NCBI RefSeq assembly: GCF_003944835.1
Contig: NZ_RWIV01000001.1
Location: 1,651,501 to 1,715,500 of the forward strand
DNA length: 64,000 bases
Direction of reading: 5' to 3'
DNA from: Bacillus sp. HMF5848
Lineage (GTDB): Bacteria; Bacillota; Bacilli; Bacillales; HMF5848
Both the position numbers and the translations under genes were made by a program. Within the stretch, counting starts at the first letter, position 1; each line of letters starts with the position of its first letter. This document shows, in pieces, positions 34,749 through 44,520 of the stretch. A model generated the notes under the pieces. It was not told where the DNA came from and did not search any database. It saw only the letters and a program-made list of their open reading frames with translations.

Positions 34749-34758
34749 AGAACATGCA

Positions 34759-35748
34759 TTAATCAATAAATTGACTGTCAATAAGGTTTGTGAAATCAGG
34801 CTTTTCCTTTAAGAAATTTAGTTCATAAGAAGAATTTCCAAATTCTTGAATCGCTTGCTTATCTAATGCATATGTGAAGCCAATACGTTCCCAAGCACGT
34901 TCAACAACAGATGGCTTTAACTCCTGATTTGTAACTGCTTTAATATCTTTAATTGTTATTGCTTTTGCTTCTTCAGGATTAGACTCAATAAACTCAACTG
35001 CTTGCTTGTGAGCATCAACGATACTTTGTACAAGTGCGGTATTATTTTCTACAAGGTCTCCTGTTGCAACTAGAACTGCAGCCGGTAAAGTAGTTCCCCA
35101 TGATACTTCATCGTAACCGATCACTTCAATAGCACCTACCTCTTCTTCTAGCACAGATGCCCAAGGTTCAGGTGCAGCTGCGATGTCAACCTTACCTGTT
35201 TGAAATAAAGCCGCGTATTGCGATGGGTTTCCAGTTTGATGCTTCATGGTTCCACCAATACGTTCTGAAGTAAGACCAACTTCTGATAAATATGTTTCTA
35301 GTTGAACATCGTGAGTACAGCCTACACGTGGTGTAATAAACGTTTTACCAGAAAAATCTTGAATAGTTGAAATTCCAGCGTCCTTACGTGCCATAATAAC
35401 AGTTCCACCAGTTGATGCACCAGCAATAACTTTAACATCTGCACCTGAAGTATAGTTATTCATGGCAGGTCCAGGACCAACAAGACCAGCTTGAATCTCA
35501 CCAGTAACAAGAGCTGTCATAAATGAGGAACCATCAGGGAAGGTTTTATACTCAACAGTTAATCCATCAAGTTTTTCTTCGAAAAATCCTTTTTCTTTTG
35601 CTACCATCGCAGGTACATGATTAATATTTGGAAAATAACCAATTACAATCTTCTCTGGTGTAGCACTGCTGTTTTTATTAGATGCACAACCCGCTAAAAC
35701 TCCTACTAGTAGGATTGCAGAAGCTACTAACATTACTAATTTTTTCAT
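34759..35748 (-). CDS. ABC transporter substrate-binding lipoprotein, nitrate/sulfonate/taurine type
   Basis: 329 aa with a lipoprotein signal (lipobox GVLAGC), then the fold start KIVIGYFPNINHVPAMVAKEKGFF. The region AGLVGPGPAMNNY is typical of the NrtA/SsuA/TauA family of oxyanion and sulfonate-binding proteins. It works outside the membrane and delivers to the permease at 35777. Which compound it carries cannot be read; no ssuD or tauD desulfonating gene is adjacent. It is the last gene of the minus-strand unit ATPase-permease-binding protein. Confidence 0.88.
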   Translation of the reverse strand: MKKLVMLVASAILLVGVLAGCASNKNSSATPEKIVIGYFPNINHVPAMVAKEKGFFEEKLDGLTVEYKTFPDGSSFMTALVTGEIQAGLVGPGPAMNNYTSGADVKVIAGASTGGTVIMARKDAGISTIQDFSGKTFITPRVGCTHDVQLETYLSEVGLTSERIGGTMKHQTGNPSQYAALFQTGKVDIAAAPEPWASVLEEEVGAIEVIGYDEVSWGTTLPAAVLVATGDLVENNTALVQSIVDAHKQAVEFIESNPEEAKAITIKDIKAVTNQELKPSVVERAWERIGFTYALDKQAIQEFGNSSYELNFLKEKPDFTNLIDSQFID

Positions 35749-35776
35749 TTTTTTCTCTCCCTTTTTCAGTTAAATT

Positions 35777-36523
35777 TTATAAACCCCATCTCTGTTTAAC
35801 AGAGTTTTCAATCCGTTGGAATATGAGTTGGTCCATAATAGAACCGATAACACCAATAATAATGATGACACCAATGACAACTGCCATTCGGTTAAAATCA
35901 GCTGCATAACGTAGAGTGTAGCCAAGACCGGGACCTGTACTTAGTAATTCACCAGCCATCAGTGCGCGCCAGCTAAAAGCCCAAGCTAATCTGGCACCTG
36001 TAACAACGTAAGGAGTTGAGGCAGGTAGCATTACTCTAAAAAATAATGCAATGCCCGTTACGCCCATCGTTTGAGCAGCACGAATATAAATAGGTGATAC
36101 ATTGCTTATCCCAGCACGCATATTTAAAGTCATTACTAGTGTTCCACCTAAAACCACAATAAAGATAATCGCAGATTCATTGAAACCTATCCAAAGCATA
36201 GCCAATGGCAACCAAACGATACTCGGTACGCTTTGCAAGGCTAGAACTATTGTTCCTAGTGTATCATCAGCAGTTTTTGATTTTGCAAGTAAAATACCTA
36301 ATCCTGTACCGATAAGTAAGGCTATTGATAGTCCGATAACTAAGCGTCTAAAACTAGCTATAAGATCATACAACAATGTTTTATCAGCGAATCCTTGATA
36401 CAGAGCAACAAAAACATCACTTGGAGGCGGTAAAAGAATTTTTTCCCAAAGAAGACCAGAACCAACTTGCCAAAAAATTAGAATAACAGAAAAGAAGATT
36501 ATGCGTTTAAGAGCCACTGACAT
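35777..36523 (-). CDS. ABC transporter permease, nitrate/sulfonate type
   Basis: 248 aa with about six membrane segments, the loop LPPPSDVFVAL near the N-terminus and the EAA-type loop AAQTMGVTGIALFFRVMLP. These mark the SsuC/TauC family. Its start overlaps the ATPase gene by 17 bases, so the pair is translationally coupled. Confidence 0.9.
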   Translation of the reverse strand: MSVALKRIIFFSVILIFWQVGSGLLWEKILLPPPSDVFVALYQGFADKTLLYDLIASFRRLVIGLSIALLIGTGLGILLAKSKTADDTLGTIVLALQSVPSIVWLPLAMLWIGFNESAIIFIVVLGGTLVMTLNMRAGISNVSPIYIRAAQTMGVTGIALFFRVMLPASTPYVVTGARLAWAFSWRALMAGELLSTGPGLGYTLRYAADFNRMAVVIGVIIIIGVIGSIMDQLIFQRIENSVKQRWGL

Positions 36524-37295
36524 AAGCTAATTCCTCCTTAGCTACTTTATCAATTTCGCTAGCAAGATAGCTCATGATTGTTTCTTCAATCTCAATAATG
36601 TCTTGCTTGTGAGCCGAGCGAGGGCGTGGGATGTCTACCGTGATATCTGCTAAGATTGTTCCGGGTCTTGTGCCCATCACAATAATCCTGTCTGATAGTT
36701 TAATTGATTCGGTAATACTATGAGTTACAAATAATATTGTCTTTTTTGTTTCTAACCAAATTTTTTCTAATTGTTCATGTAGCAAAGAGCGAGTCTGTTC
36801 ATCTAGTGCTCCAAATGGTTCATCCATTAATAATACTTCTGGATTCATAGCAAGAGCTCGAGCAATAGCAACACGTTGCTGCATACCACCAGAAATCTCG
36901 TGAGGATAATGGTCAGGATACTTAGATAATTGGACCATTTGTATATATTTCATCGCAATTTCTCGAGCTTGCTTTTTATTCATGCTTTTACGTAAAGGAA
37001 ACATGACGTTTTCTACCACATTTAACCACGGAAATAGAGCAGCTTGTTGAAATACCATTCCACGATCATTTCCAGGCTTTGTTACTTCTTTATTGTTCAC
37101 AGATATAGAGCCACTTGTGACTTTATTTAAGCCAGCAACCATGGATAAAAGTGTTGACTTTCCACATCCAGACGGACCTAAAATTGAAATGAATTCGCCT
37201 TTATCGGCTGATAGATTAATGTCTTTCAAGATTGTATTGTCATTACCGGATTTATCGGGATACGATTTATTTACATGATGGATATTTATAAACAT
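36507..37295 (-). CDS. ABC transporter ATPase, nitrate/sulfonate type
   Basis: 262 aa with Walker A GPSGCGKST, signature [17 protein letters not shown] and Walker B VLLMDEPFGALDEQTR, as in SsuB/TauB/NrtD. It is the first gene of the operon, behind a good promoter at 37349-37376. Confidence 0.92.
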   Translation of the reverse strand: MFINIHHVNKSYPDKSGNDNTILKDINLSADKGEFISILGPSGCGKSTLLSMVAGLNKVTSGSISVNNKEVTKPGNDRGMVFQQAALFPWLNVVENVMFPLRKSMNKKQAREIAMKYIQMVQLSKYPDHYPHEISGGMQQRVAIARALAMNPEVLLMDEPFGALDEQTRSLLHEQLEKIWLETKKTILFVTHSITESIKLSDRIIVMGTRPGTILADITVDIPRPRSAHKQDIIEIEETIMSYLASEIDKVAKEELAYVSGS

Positions 37296-37348
37296 TAAAT
37301 CACCTAATTCGCATTTATTTAATCGGATTTAAATTTCGCTTGATGTTT

Positions 37349-37376
37349 ATTATATAATGAATTGGCTTAATGTCAA
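37349..37376 (-). promoter_or_regulatory. Sigma-A promoter of the nitrate/sulfonate-type ABC operon
   Basis: On the minus strand a perfect TTGACA (37371-37376) and a perfect TATAAT (37349-37354) are 16 bases apart. They lie about 55 bases before the ATPase start. Such a strong promoter suggests a repressor controls it, but I see no clear operator. Confidence 0.75.
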
Positions 37377-37495
37377 GTAAACATATTGGAAATAGTTAAA
37401 ATGTTATAGAGATGTTTATTCGTTCTTGCATAAGATCATGATAATAAGAGCGTTTCTGACATACAGATTGTATTCATTTAAAAGTATAAAAAGCA

Positions 37496-37532
37496 AAAAC
37501 CATGCTAGTGAAGAATCACGTAGCATGGTTTT
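37496..37532 (-). terminator. Terminator after the 5'-3' exonuclease gene
   Basis: A perfect 12-bp stem AAAACCATGCTA (37496-37507) with TAGCATGGTTTT (37521-37532) continues into T on the minus strand. Confidence 0.85.
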
Positions 37533-37628
37533 AAGATTATCGTTTCATTTGTGTAATACTTAGTTTGTTTCGAACGAAATACTAAAGTACTAATTCTAAA
37601 AAATTTTTGTGTAGGTACTGTAATATCC

Positions 37629-38498
37629 TTAGTTAGCAATGTATTGGTGGAATCCTTTTAATTCTAAATGGGAAAAAACACTAGTAATCTTTTCCTTTTC
37701 AAAAGCTATTAGACATTCATGTAAATCACAGGAAACAGGAACATCTGTTGAAATGGTAGCTAGTTTACGGGATAAATGAAGCATCTCTAAATCGTTTTCT
37801 ATTTTAGTACGCTGTCCTTTAGTAAGTTGACTTAAATTTTCAAGAATACCTTCAATAGATTCATATTGCTGAAGAAGCTTTAACGCGGTTTTTTCACCAA
37901 TGCCCTTAACACCAGGGTAGTTGTCACTGCTGTCGCCCATCATTGCTTTAAGGTCGATAAATTGTGTGGGAGTGATGCCCTTTTCTTCAATAAATTTATC
38001 AGCGTCATAAGTATCGTAATTACCAAAGCCTTTTTGAAGAAGAGCTACTGAGATGTTTGGTTGTAATAATTGAAGTATATCTTTATCACCAGTTATAATA
38101 ACAACTTCTGCTGTTTCAGAGAATTGCTTAGAGAGCGTACCGATGCAATCATCTGCTTCATATCCTGCCAGTCCGACGTTAGGAATATTAAATGATGCCG
38201 TAACATCCTTCACTAATTCAAACTGAGGGATAAGCTCCACAGGTGGTTCAGACCGGTTAGCTTTATAATCCGTGAACATTTCTGTACGGAAGGTTTTACT
38301 GCCCATGTCCCAGCAACATATAATATGAGTAGGGGAGAATTGCTCTTTAGCAGCTAGTAAATGCTTTGTAAATCCATGAATCCCGTTTGTCGGAATGCCC
38401 TTACTATTTATCATATAATATCCACTTACCGCTGTTGCATAGAAAGCCCGAAAAAGTAAAGCCATTCCATCAATTAACAGTACACGAGGTTGTGTCAT
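37629..38498 (-). CDS. ypcP: 5'-3' exonuclease / flap nuclease, YpcP (ExoIX-like)
   Basis: 289 aa, equal to the N-terminal nuclease domain of DNA polymerase I without the polymerase. Metal-binding acids are visible in VLLIDGMALLFRAF, GYEADDCIG and ITGDKDILQL. The helix-3-turn-helix DNA-binding motif is GDSSDNYPGVKGIGEKTALK. B. subtilis YpcP removes RNA primers and flaps redundantly with PolA. AGGGGGG precedes the ATG. It is monocistronic. Confidence 0.92.
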   Translation of the reverse strand: MTQPRVLLIDGMALLFRAFYATAVSGYYMINSKGIPTNGIHGFTKHLLAAKEQFSPTHIICCWDMGSKTFRTEMFTDYKANRSEPPVELIPQFELVKDVTASFNIPNVGLAGYEADDCIGTLSKQFSETAEVVIITGDKDILQLLQPNISVALLQKGFGNYDTYDADKFIEEKGITPTQFIDLKAMMGDSSDNYPGVKGIGEKTALKLLQQYESIEGILENLSQLTKGQRTKIENDLEMLHLSRKLATISTDVPVSCDLHECLIAFEKEKITSVFSHLELKGFHQYIAN

Positions 38499-39016
38499 AT
38501 CAAAAATCCCCCTAAAAAAATACTTTGTATATTTTCATATCAAGTTCGCACATATTGAAATAATACTATACCACAGATAGTCAAAAGTCGCTATTGCTCT
38601 TAGATTCCATGAAATGGAAGTTGAAAACACCCATATTTATGCATATCCCGTATGGTAGAGAGGGAGAAAACATGAAATAACATAGCTTTTCGAGAAGCAA
38701 TTAACAAACTAATTATCTTCATATGTCTGCGTTTAAAAGCAATATTATATGTTTTGCACCTGATTTAGCACAACAAATAACAGGGCTGAGTAGATTTATG
38801 CGTGGGTGTTATTGCGGCTTTCTATTTAAATAATTAAAATAATATTGTCCAGTTTTATACAGCAGATGAAAGGTATGATAAATTACTTTCAGATAGTTCA
38901 CAGTTGACTTTTACTGGGCAACAAAGGACTTCATGACCAGCTGATTTTGTGACATGATACCATTAGAATAATAAGATAAAATATCATTTATTTAGAAGGA
39001 ATGTGATTTATTAATT
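38499..39016. other. Gene-free interval with a possible decayed frame
   Basis: AGAGAGGGAG at about 38656 precedes ATG AAA TAA (38671-38679), so translation would stop after two codons. The same frame reads on through one further stop to a 34-codon run from ATG 38723 that ends at TAA near 38827. This may be a gene lost by nonsense mutations, or chance. Nothing else is evident. Confidence 0.25.
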
Positions 39017-39877
39017 ATGATCGGATATAGTGCGAAAACGAAATTGATCATTGTTGAAGGTATACCTGGCTCTGGAAAAAGCACATTGTCCCAATCTATA
39101 CATGGCACTTTACATAAACATAAAATAAAATCAGAACTATTTTTAGAAGGAGATTTACACCATCCTGCTGATTTTGAATCAGTTGCATGTATGTCTAGGC
39201 AACAATTTGATAAGCTTCAAGCGGATTATTCTGACGTGTTTCATTTCATTGAGCCTTTTGTAACCTTCGTTGGAAACGATGTAATGATTGCGTATGAGCT
39301 AGCTAATCAATCGAGCATGGGTGAAATTCCGACTCGTTTGTATGAGGAATTGAAGCAATATGAGATTTACGATGGTGTATCAATAGAGAAGTATTGTGAA
39401 TTACTAAATACGAGATGGAAGACTTTCTCAGAAAGTCAAAAAGAAAAAGAGAATATTATGATTTTTGAGTGTTGCTTTTTTCAAAATCCAGGATGTGCTT
39501 TACTTGCCCGACATGACGCAGGTGACGAACGATTTATGCAACATGTACTTCAACTCTCACAGAATATTCAAGACTTAAACCCTATTTTGATATATTTAAA
39601 GCAAAGTAATGTGCGAGAAACGATTGAACGAGTTAGAACAAAAAGGTCAAAAGAATGGTTAGATTTCGTGATTTGGTATCATACTCAACAAGACTATGGC
39701 AAGAAAAGAGGGCTTAGAGGTTTTGAAGGATATCTTGAATTTCTCGAACATCGGCGTGAACTAGAATTACGTATTATAGAGCAACTCCCTATTCAAACAT
39801 ATATTATAGAGAATTCCAATTATGATTGGGAGAATCAACAACAAATCGTTTCGGATATTTTGATGAAGTGCCTATAA
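39017..39877 (+). CDS. P-loop NTPase, kinase-like, unknown substrate
   Basis: 286 aa, soluble. Residues 8-25 hold KLIIVEGIPGSGKSTLSQSI, a Walker A of the adenylate/nucleoside kinase type, and a LEGDLHHP segment follows the second strand. A later LIYLKQSNVRETIERVRTKR resembles the lid region of deoxynucleoside or uridine kinases. It probably transfers phosphate to a small molecule, but no substrate can be named. The RBS is poor (GAAGGA about 18 bases upstream), so the true start may differ slightly. Confidence 0.7.
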   Translation: MIGYSAKTKLIIVEGIPGSGKSTLSQSIHGTLHKHKIKSELFLEGDLHHPADFESVACMSRQQFDKLQADYSDVFHFIEPFVTFVGNDVMIAYELANQSSMGEIPTRLYEELKQYEIYDGVSIEKYCELLNTRWKTFSESQKEKENIMIFECCFFQNPGCALLARHDAGDERFMQHVLQLSQNIQDLNPILIYLKQSNVRETIERVRTKRSKEWLDFVIWYHTQQDYGKKRGLRGFEGYLEFLEHRRELELRIIEQLPIQTYIIENSNYDWENQQQIVSDILMKCL

Positions 39878-40043
39878 GAAATGTACTTGTTCGGTGCTAG
39901 ACCCCTTGCTTGGATAAAGTTTCAAAAAGAGTTAAGTCTATCATTGTTTCCTGAGGTATAATTGAGAATATTATGGTGACAAGAAAACAGAATGAGTAAC
40001 ACAGGAAAGGAATGTTACTTTCATTTTGCTATGGGAGGTACTT

Positions 40044-40700
40044 ATGAAAACTCACTATTATTTAGGTTGGTTTGAAAATTTTTTCCCGGATAATATAGGA
40101 AGGGCTTTACAGGAGGATATAACTGATAGAAAATCACTTGTTATGATTAGCGCGAATCCATCTTTTTATGAAGAGGATGGTGCTACTGAACGATCATGGC
40201 TTGACCAGGCCGGCATTATGTTTGATGAATATCATTTAATTAACTATCGCATACAGAAGGAAGCTGCCAAAACGTTAATTCAAAATGCTTCAGTTATTTT
40301 CTTGTTGGGTGGACAGACTCTTGAACAAAATAGTTTTTTGATGGAATATGAAATGTCGGATTTGATTAAAAAAAGCAGAGCCGTTGTGATGGGAGCAAGC
40401 GCTGGTGCTATAAACATGTCCGCAAAATGGTTATGCTCGAAAAACTTTGGAGATAAAGTAGAAAAAAGCTCTGTCTACGACGGAATCGGCCTTGACGATT
40501 TTTCCGTCTTATCTCATTATGATCTTGAAAATAACATTGAGCTTGTTCAAAGCGAACTGTCTCCCTTATCGGAAGAAATGAATATTTATGCGTCAAACAA
40601 AGATTGCGCTGTTCGTATAAAGGAAGACAAAATCGACATTTTTGGCAATGTATATTTAATTTCCCGCTCAAAGATTCAGAAATTGGTTGAGACGCTCTAG
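40044..40700 (+). CDS. Peptidase S51-like protein (PepE/dipeptidase E family)
   Basis: 218 aa. The nucleophile elbow GASAGAINM matches the catalytic Ser of the S51 family, which includes aspartyl dipeptidase PepE and cyanophycinase. VIFLLGGQT is the preceding strand and GGQ loop, and LSHYDLENN may carry the His. The start ATG 40044 follows GGGAGG; the frame from 40026 begins before that RBS. It is a cytosolic, single gene. Confidence 0.8.
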   Translation: MKTHYYLGWFENFFPDNIGRALQEDITDRKSLVMISANPSFYEEDGATERSWLDQAGIMFDEYHLINYRIQKEAAKTLIQNASVIFLLGGQTLEQNSFLMEYEMSDLIKKSRAVVMGASAGAINMSAKWLCSKNFGDKVEKSSVYDGIGLDDFSVLSHYDLENNIELVQSELSPLSEEMNIYASNKDCAVRIKEDKIDIFGNVYLISRSKIQKLVETL

Positions 40701-41089
40701 TTGAGGTATGGATTAATTGTGTTAATTTCTTTATGCAAAGTTTCTAGGAAAAATCTAAGCGAAATTTGATTGTTTCTTCGTTATCCAAAATGCATAGATG
40801 TGGAGAACGGTCTTCAGCAAACGGGGGCGCGCGTTGAACAAAAGTTGGCTTTATAGCTGTATCAATTGTTGCACAGTACAAGAAAACTGGTCAATAAGTT
40901 TTTGAGTTTAATATAAGAGAAGAATTAATTTTGACCAAAGAAAAGAGCCGTGATATTTGGCGTGAAATCGACGGCTTTTTTCTTTATAAATTCAATTGTT
41001 AATTCAAGTGCTAATTTGCATTTTCGCGCCTTAACCGAACGTGTTAATTTATTCAATGGGATGTTTTTGCAATGAATTTAAACTATCGC
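40701..41089. other. Gene-free interval with one terminator
   Basis: This holds the terminator at 40944-40984 and a short locally G/C-rich patch at about 40825-40840 (GGGGGCGCGCG), unlike its surroundings. No frame with an RBS is seen. Confidence 0.4.
40944..40984 (+). terminator. Probable intrinsic terminator
   Basis: GCCGT (40947-40951) with ACGGC (40971-40975), extended by A/T pairs and followed by TTTTTTCTTT. It is 240 bases after the S51 gene, so its transcript is unclear. Confidence 0.55.
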
Positions 41090-42877
41090 TTAAATAAATC
41101 TATCAAAAAACTCCATGATAGATTGATATACTTTAATTTCATTTTCTTTTTTCGAGAAGCCATGGCCTTCATCATCAAACACAATGTATTCAACTTCACT
41201 ACCTTTTTCTCGAAGTGCTTCAACGATTTGATCAGATTCTTCTTTGACAACACGCGGGTCTTTTGCACCTTGGATGACTAGCATTGGTTTTGTCATGCCA
41301 TCTAGATATGTGATTGGTGAGTATTCAATTAGTTTTTCTTTATCTCTTATAGGATCCCCCACCCATTGCGCCATGGCCGGCTTCCAATGCTCTGGAACAG
41401 AGTTAATAAACGAGAATAAATCACTTGGACCGAATATATCCACAACTGCTTTAAAATAATCAGCGTGTCGTCCATGTAATAGGAGAGCCATGTAGCCACC
41501 GTAGCTACCACCCATTAATAGGATTTTATCTCTGTCGACATACCCCTTCTTAATTAAATATTCTAGTCCTTCAATATTGTCTAGACGAGGACCGTGACCC
41601 CAGTCACCTTCAACCATCTTTTTAAATGCTAAACCGTAGCCATCAGAACCGCGGAAGTTAGGAGCAAAAATACTATATCCACGATTAATTAAAAATTGAA
41701 ACATAGCACGAAAAGACTTTCGTTCAGCTGCTTGTGGTCCACCGTGTGGCCATAAAATAACATGCCCGTTACTTACATCTTCTTTTGCTTTGAAAAATAA
41801 CGCTTCAATTTTTAGTCCATCGAAAGAAGGATATTGTAATACATCAGGCTCACATAAGTCGGATTCTTGTACACCTGGTACCCCATAATTAGTAAGTGCT
41901 TGCCATTCAGAGTTGTCCTTCTGCATTCTAAATATATTAAAGGGCTTTGTAGCAGAGCGTCCAAGTATATAAATTGCACCTGATTTTGCGATTTTCAGTT
42001 GTTCAATAGAAGCAAGAGGGGTGTCAATTTTTATATACTCATTGGTAGTAACATCAAAACGATATAGAATATCTTCAACACCTTTACACGCTACAATGTA
42101 TAAAATATTTTCATCTTTTGTATACTTTAGCATTGTTATATCTTCAGTGTTTAGGTCAAGAACTTTTTCAAATGAATCTTGTTCTATATTATAACGGGCT
42201 AAATATGAGAAGTCTGCCTCGAAGTTAGTAGTAAAATAAACCATGTTGTTTGAAGTAAATACAATATCCCCTACAGTAAATTGCTTATCTGATGGAGGAG
42301 TTAAAGACTTAATTGTATCACCACATTTTATAAATGCAGGCATATATGTGTTCGCAAAATGTTGCAAAAAGGCTAAGGATTGACCATCAGCACTTGCAGC
42401 AACTAAATATGTGGCACCCTTATCTCCAACATGAATTAAAGCTTCTTCATCGGCCTCTACATCATATTTATATGTATTTAAGTACATCCCATTTTCTTTT
42501 GTTGATGTGTAATATAAATAACGTCCGTCTTCTGAGAAAAACGGATTCATATGTCTTTGTCCTTCTGCTATTCGTAAAGGCTCTAAAGGTCCGCCACTCG
42601 TTGGAACAGCATAAAGTTGAGAATTCTCATCACCATCTTGGTCAAACCCTGCCACTATGTAACGATTTTGTTTGTCATAAAAAACACTTTGACAGCTTTG
42701 GTCGTTAAAAGTTAAGGGATACGGGAATTGATTCGGTAAATCCATTGCCCAAAGATTATATTTACCACTTATATTCGTGCTAAATACTAATTGTGACTCG
42801 TCTTGATTTACTGCAAATTGTTGTATACCGAACGTACGGAAAAATTGCGTTACTTCAGGTTTTCTAAATGTCACCAT
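41090..42877 (-). CDS. S9-family prolyl-oligopeptidase-like serine peptidase
   Basis: 595 aa. The N-terminal 330 residues or so form WD40-like beta-propeller repeats (for example MNPFFSEDGRYLYYTS). The C-terminal alpha/beta hydrolase has the oxyanion region LWPHGGPQA, nucleophile GGSYGGYMA, acid IQGAKDPRV and histidine DDEGHGF, all intact. No signal peptide is present, so it acts in the cytosol. Members are acylaminoacyl- or oligo-peptidases that trim short peptides. GGAGGT precedes its ATG. Confidence 0.92.
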   Translation of the reverse strand: MVTFRKPEVTQFFRTFGIQQFAVNQDESQLVFSTNISGKYNLWAMDLPNQFPYPLTFNDQSCQSVFYDKQNRYIVAGFDQDGDENSQLYAVPTSGGPLEPLRIAEGQRHMNPFFSEDGRYLYYTSTKENGMYLNTYKYDVEADEEALIHVGDKGATYLVAASADGQSLAFLQHFANTYMPAFIKCGDTIKSLTPPSDKQFTVGDIVFTSNNMVYFTTNFEADFSYLARYNIEQDSFEKVLDLNTEDITMLKYTKDENILYIVACKGVEDILYRFDVTTNEYIKIDTPLASIEQLKIAKSGAIYILGRSATKPFNIFRMQKDNSEWQALTNYGVPGVQESDLCEPDVLQYPSFDGLKIEALFFKAKEDVSNGHVILWPHGGPQAAERKSFRAMFQFLINRGYSIFAPNFRGSDGYGLAFKKMVEGDWGHGPRLDNIEGLEYLIKKGYVDRDKILLMGGSYGGYMALLLHGRHADYFKAVVDIFGPSDLFSFINSVPEHWKPAMAQWVGDPIRDKEKLIEYSPITYLDGMTKPMLVIQGAKDPRVVKEESDQIVEALREKGSEVEYIVFDDEGHGFSKKENEIKVYQSIMEFFDRFI

Positions 42878-43167
42878 ATAGATACCTCCTTATTAGACTA
42901 TTTTTATAATACTATGTTTTCTGAATTTATTGAAGGGGTAATTCGATATTCGAAATATTAATAATAACATTAGGGAATGAGATTGTACGTATTTTAGTGT
43001 CCGGTGAAAGAGATTGTGATTGCATGATATTTGTAAAAAGCTACTTATCATTTTAAAAATTTTTTTATATTTTTTTGCTTTGAGGCCGTCCTTTTATTTA
43101 TGGATTTTATGTATATATGCTTTTAATGTGTACACAATACTATAATGTCGGTAGGACATATTTATTT
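42878..43167. other. Intergenic region upstream of tRNA-Gln
   Basis: A/T-rich with poly-T tracts. TATAAT at 43141-43146, 21 bases before the tRNA, is a likely -10 for it. The -35 is weak. No other gene is seen. Confidence 0.45.
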
Positions 43168-43239
43168 TGGGCTATAGCCAAGCGGTAAGGCAACGGACTT
43201 TGACTCCGTCATGCGTTGGTTCGAATCCAGCTAGCCCAG
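43168..43239 (+). tRNA. tRNA-Gln (anticodon TTG)
   Basis: Cloverleaf of 72 nt: acceptor TGGGCTA (43168-43174) pairs with TAGCCCA (43232-43238), with G discriminator. The D arm contains AGCGGTAAGGC. The anticodon arm GGACT-TTG-ACTCC reads TTG. The T arm contains GGTTCGAATCC. CCA is not encoded. It stands alone with its own promoter and terminator. Confidence 0.96.
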
Positions 43240-43242
43240 TAA

Positions 43243-43289
43243 AAAAGGGAAGAGCTATCTACAAATATGTGGATAGCTCTTTCCTTTTA
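43243..43289 (+). terminator. Terminator of the tRNA-Gln gene
   Basis: AAGGGAAGAGCTATCTAC pairs with GTGGATAGCTCTTTCCTTTT, a long stem with T tail directly after the tRNA. Confidence 0.88.
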
Positions 43290-43370
43290 TTTATAATTGG
43301 AGATATATCTTGCAATAAGTTTCATGATAATTTAGTATTTTAGAAAAATATACAAAAGGGAGAGTTTAGT

Positions 43371-44450
43371 GTGTCTAAAATTAGAGTTGGTATTATAGGA
43401 ACGGGATTTGGTGCGAAGGTTCATGCGCCTATTTTAAAAGAATTTAGTGAAAAGTTTGATGTTGTAGCCATTGCAAGTGTAGCACGAGGAGATGTGAATA
43501 AAGCTCGTGAAGACTCTGGTGTTGAAAAGGTATATACGGATTGGCGAACTATGTTAGCGAATGAAATTCTGGATCTAGTTATTGTAGCATCGGCGCCTTA
43601 TTTACATCATGATATGGTAGTGGAAGCCTTTAAAAGGGGATGCCATGTTTTATGTGAAAAACCAATGTCATTTAACAGTGAACAAGCAAAAGCTATGATA
43701 CAAGCAAGAGATGAAGCGAATAAGCTCGGATTTATCACGTTTGAATATCGACATTTGCCAGCACGTAGAAAAGTAAGACAAATAATGAAGGAAGGAGTTC
43801 TTGGAGAAGTTTTACATGTGAAGTACAATGCAGCGTTCCCTGCTTATCAACGTCTTATAACTCAGCCTTCAGGATGGTTAGGTCAAAAAGAATTTGCAGG
43901 AGGAATGCTTGGGGCTGTAGGTTCTCACATGATAGATTCCCTTTTATGGTGGCTAGAGGATGACGTTGTTGAACTAACAGCCAACCTTCATACGCATGTG
44001 AAAGAATTGAAAGTAGATGATGATGAAATAGAGAAACGTACTGCAGATGATTCATTTCAATTATTGACAACATTCACTAAAGGAGCAACAAGTGTAATCG
44101 ACGTACAATTCGCTTTACGTCATGCTCGTCATCAATGGTATTTAGAAATCTATGGCACAGAAGGGTCACTTGTTTTAGAGAATGATAACAAAGTGTTGCT
44201 TGCTCTTAAAGATACACCTCTAGAAGAGGTAATGCTAGAAACTGAAAGAAAAATTCCTAATCATTTATCTGATGTAGCGAAAAGATACTACCCTGCATAT
44301 GCACCGTTTGCAGAAAGTTTATACAGTGCAATTCAAAATAATGCATACATAAATGAATATTTGCCTACTTTTGAAGACGGGGAAAAAGTTCAAAATTTGA
44401 TTGATGCAAGTCATGTTTCATCTGATACGGGGAAACGTCAATATTTATAG
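43371..44450 (+). CDS. Gfo/Idh/MocA-family NAD(P)-dependent oxidoreductase
   Basis: 359 aa. The N-terminal Rossmann fold has RVGIIGTGFGAKVHAPIL, and the CEKPMSF motif carries the conserved catalytic Lys. A C-terminal beta-sheet substrate domain follows, with AGGMLGAVGSHMID containing the conserved His. Such enzymes oxidise sugars, inositols or related polyols. No sugar transport genes are adjacent, so the substrate is open. GTG 43371 follows GGGAG. Monocistronic. Confidence 0.9.
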   Translation: MSKIRVGIIGTGFGAKVHAPILKEFSEKFDVVAIASVARGDVNKAREDSGVEKVYTDWRTMLANEILDLVIVASAPYLHHDMVVEAFKRGCHVLCEKPMSFNSEQAKAMIQARDEANKLGFITFEYRHLPARRKVRQIMKEGVLGEVLHVKYNAAFPAYQRLITQPSGWLGQKEFAGGMLGAVGSHMIDSLLWWLEDDVVELTANLHTHVKELKVDDDEIEKRTADDSFQLLTTFTKGATSVIDVQFALRHARHQWYLEIYGTEGSLVLENDNKVLLALKDTPLEEVMLETERKIPNHLSDVAKRYYPAYAPFAESLYSAIQNNAYINEYLPTFEDGEKVQNLIDASHVSSDTGKRQYL

Positions 44451-44459
44451 TAAAGCTGT

Positions 44460-44493
44460 AAGCTATCCTCTGATTTTGAAGGGTAGCTTTTTT
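44460..44493 (+). terminator. Intrinsic terminator after the oxidoreductase gene
   Basis: AAGCTATCC (44460-44468) pairs with GGGTAGCTT (44481-44489) and a T run follows. Confidence 0.8.
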
Positions 44494-44520
44494 AAACGGA
44501 AAGTAAAGCATTAGTTTTTT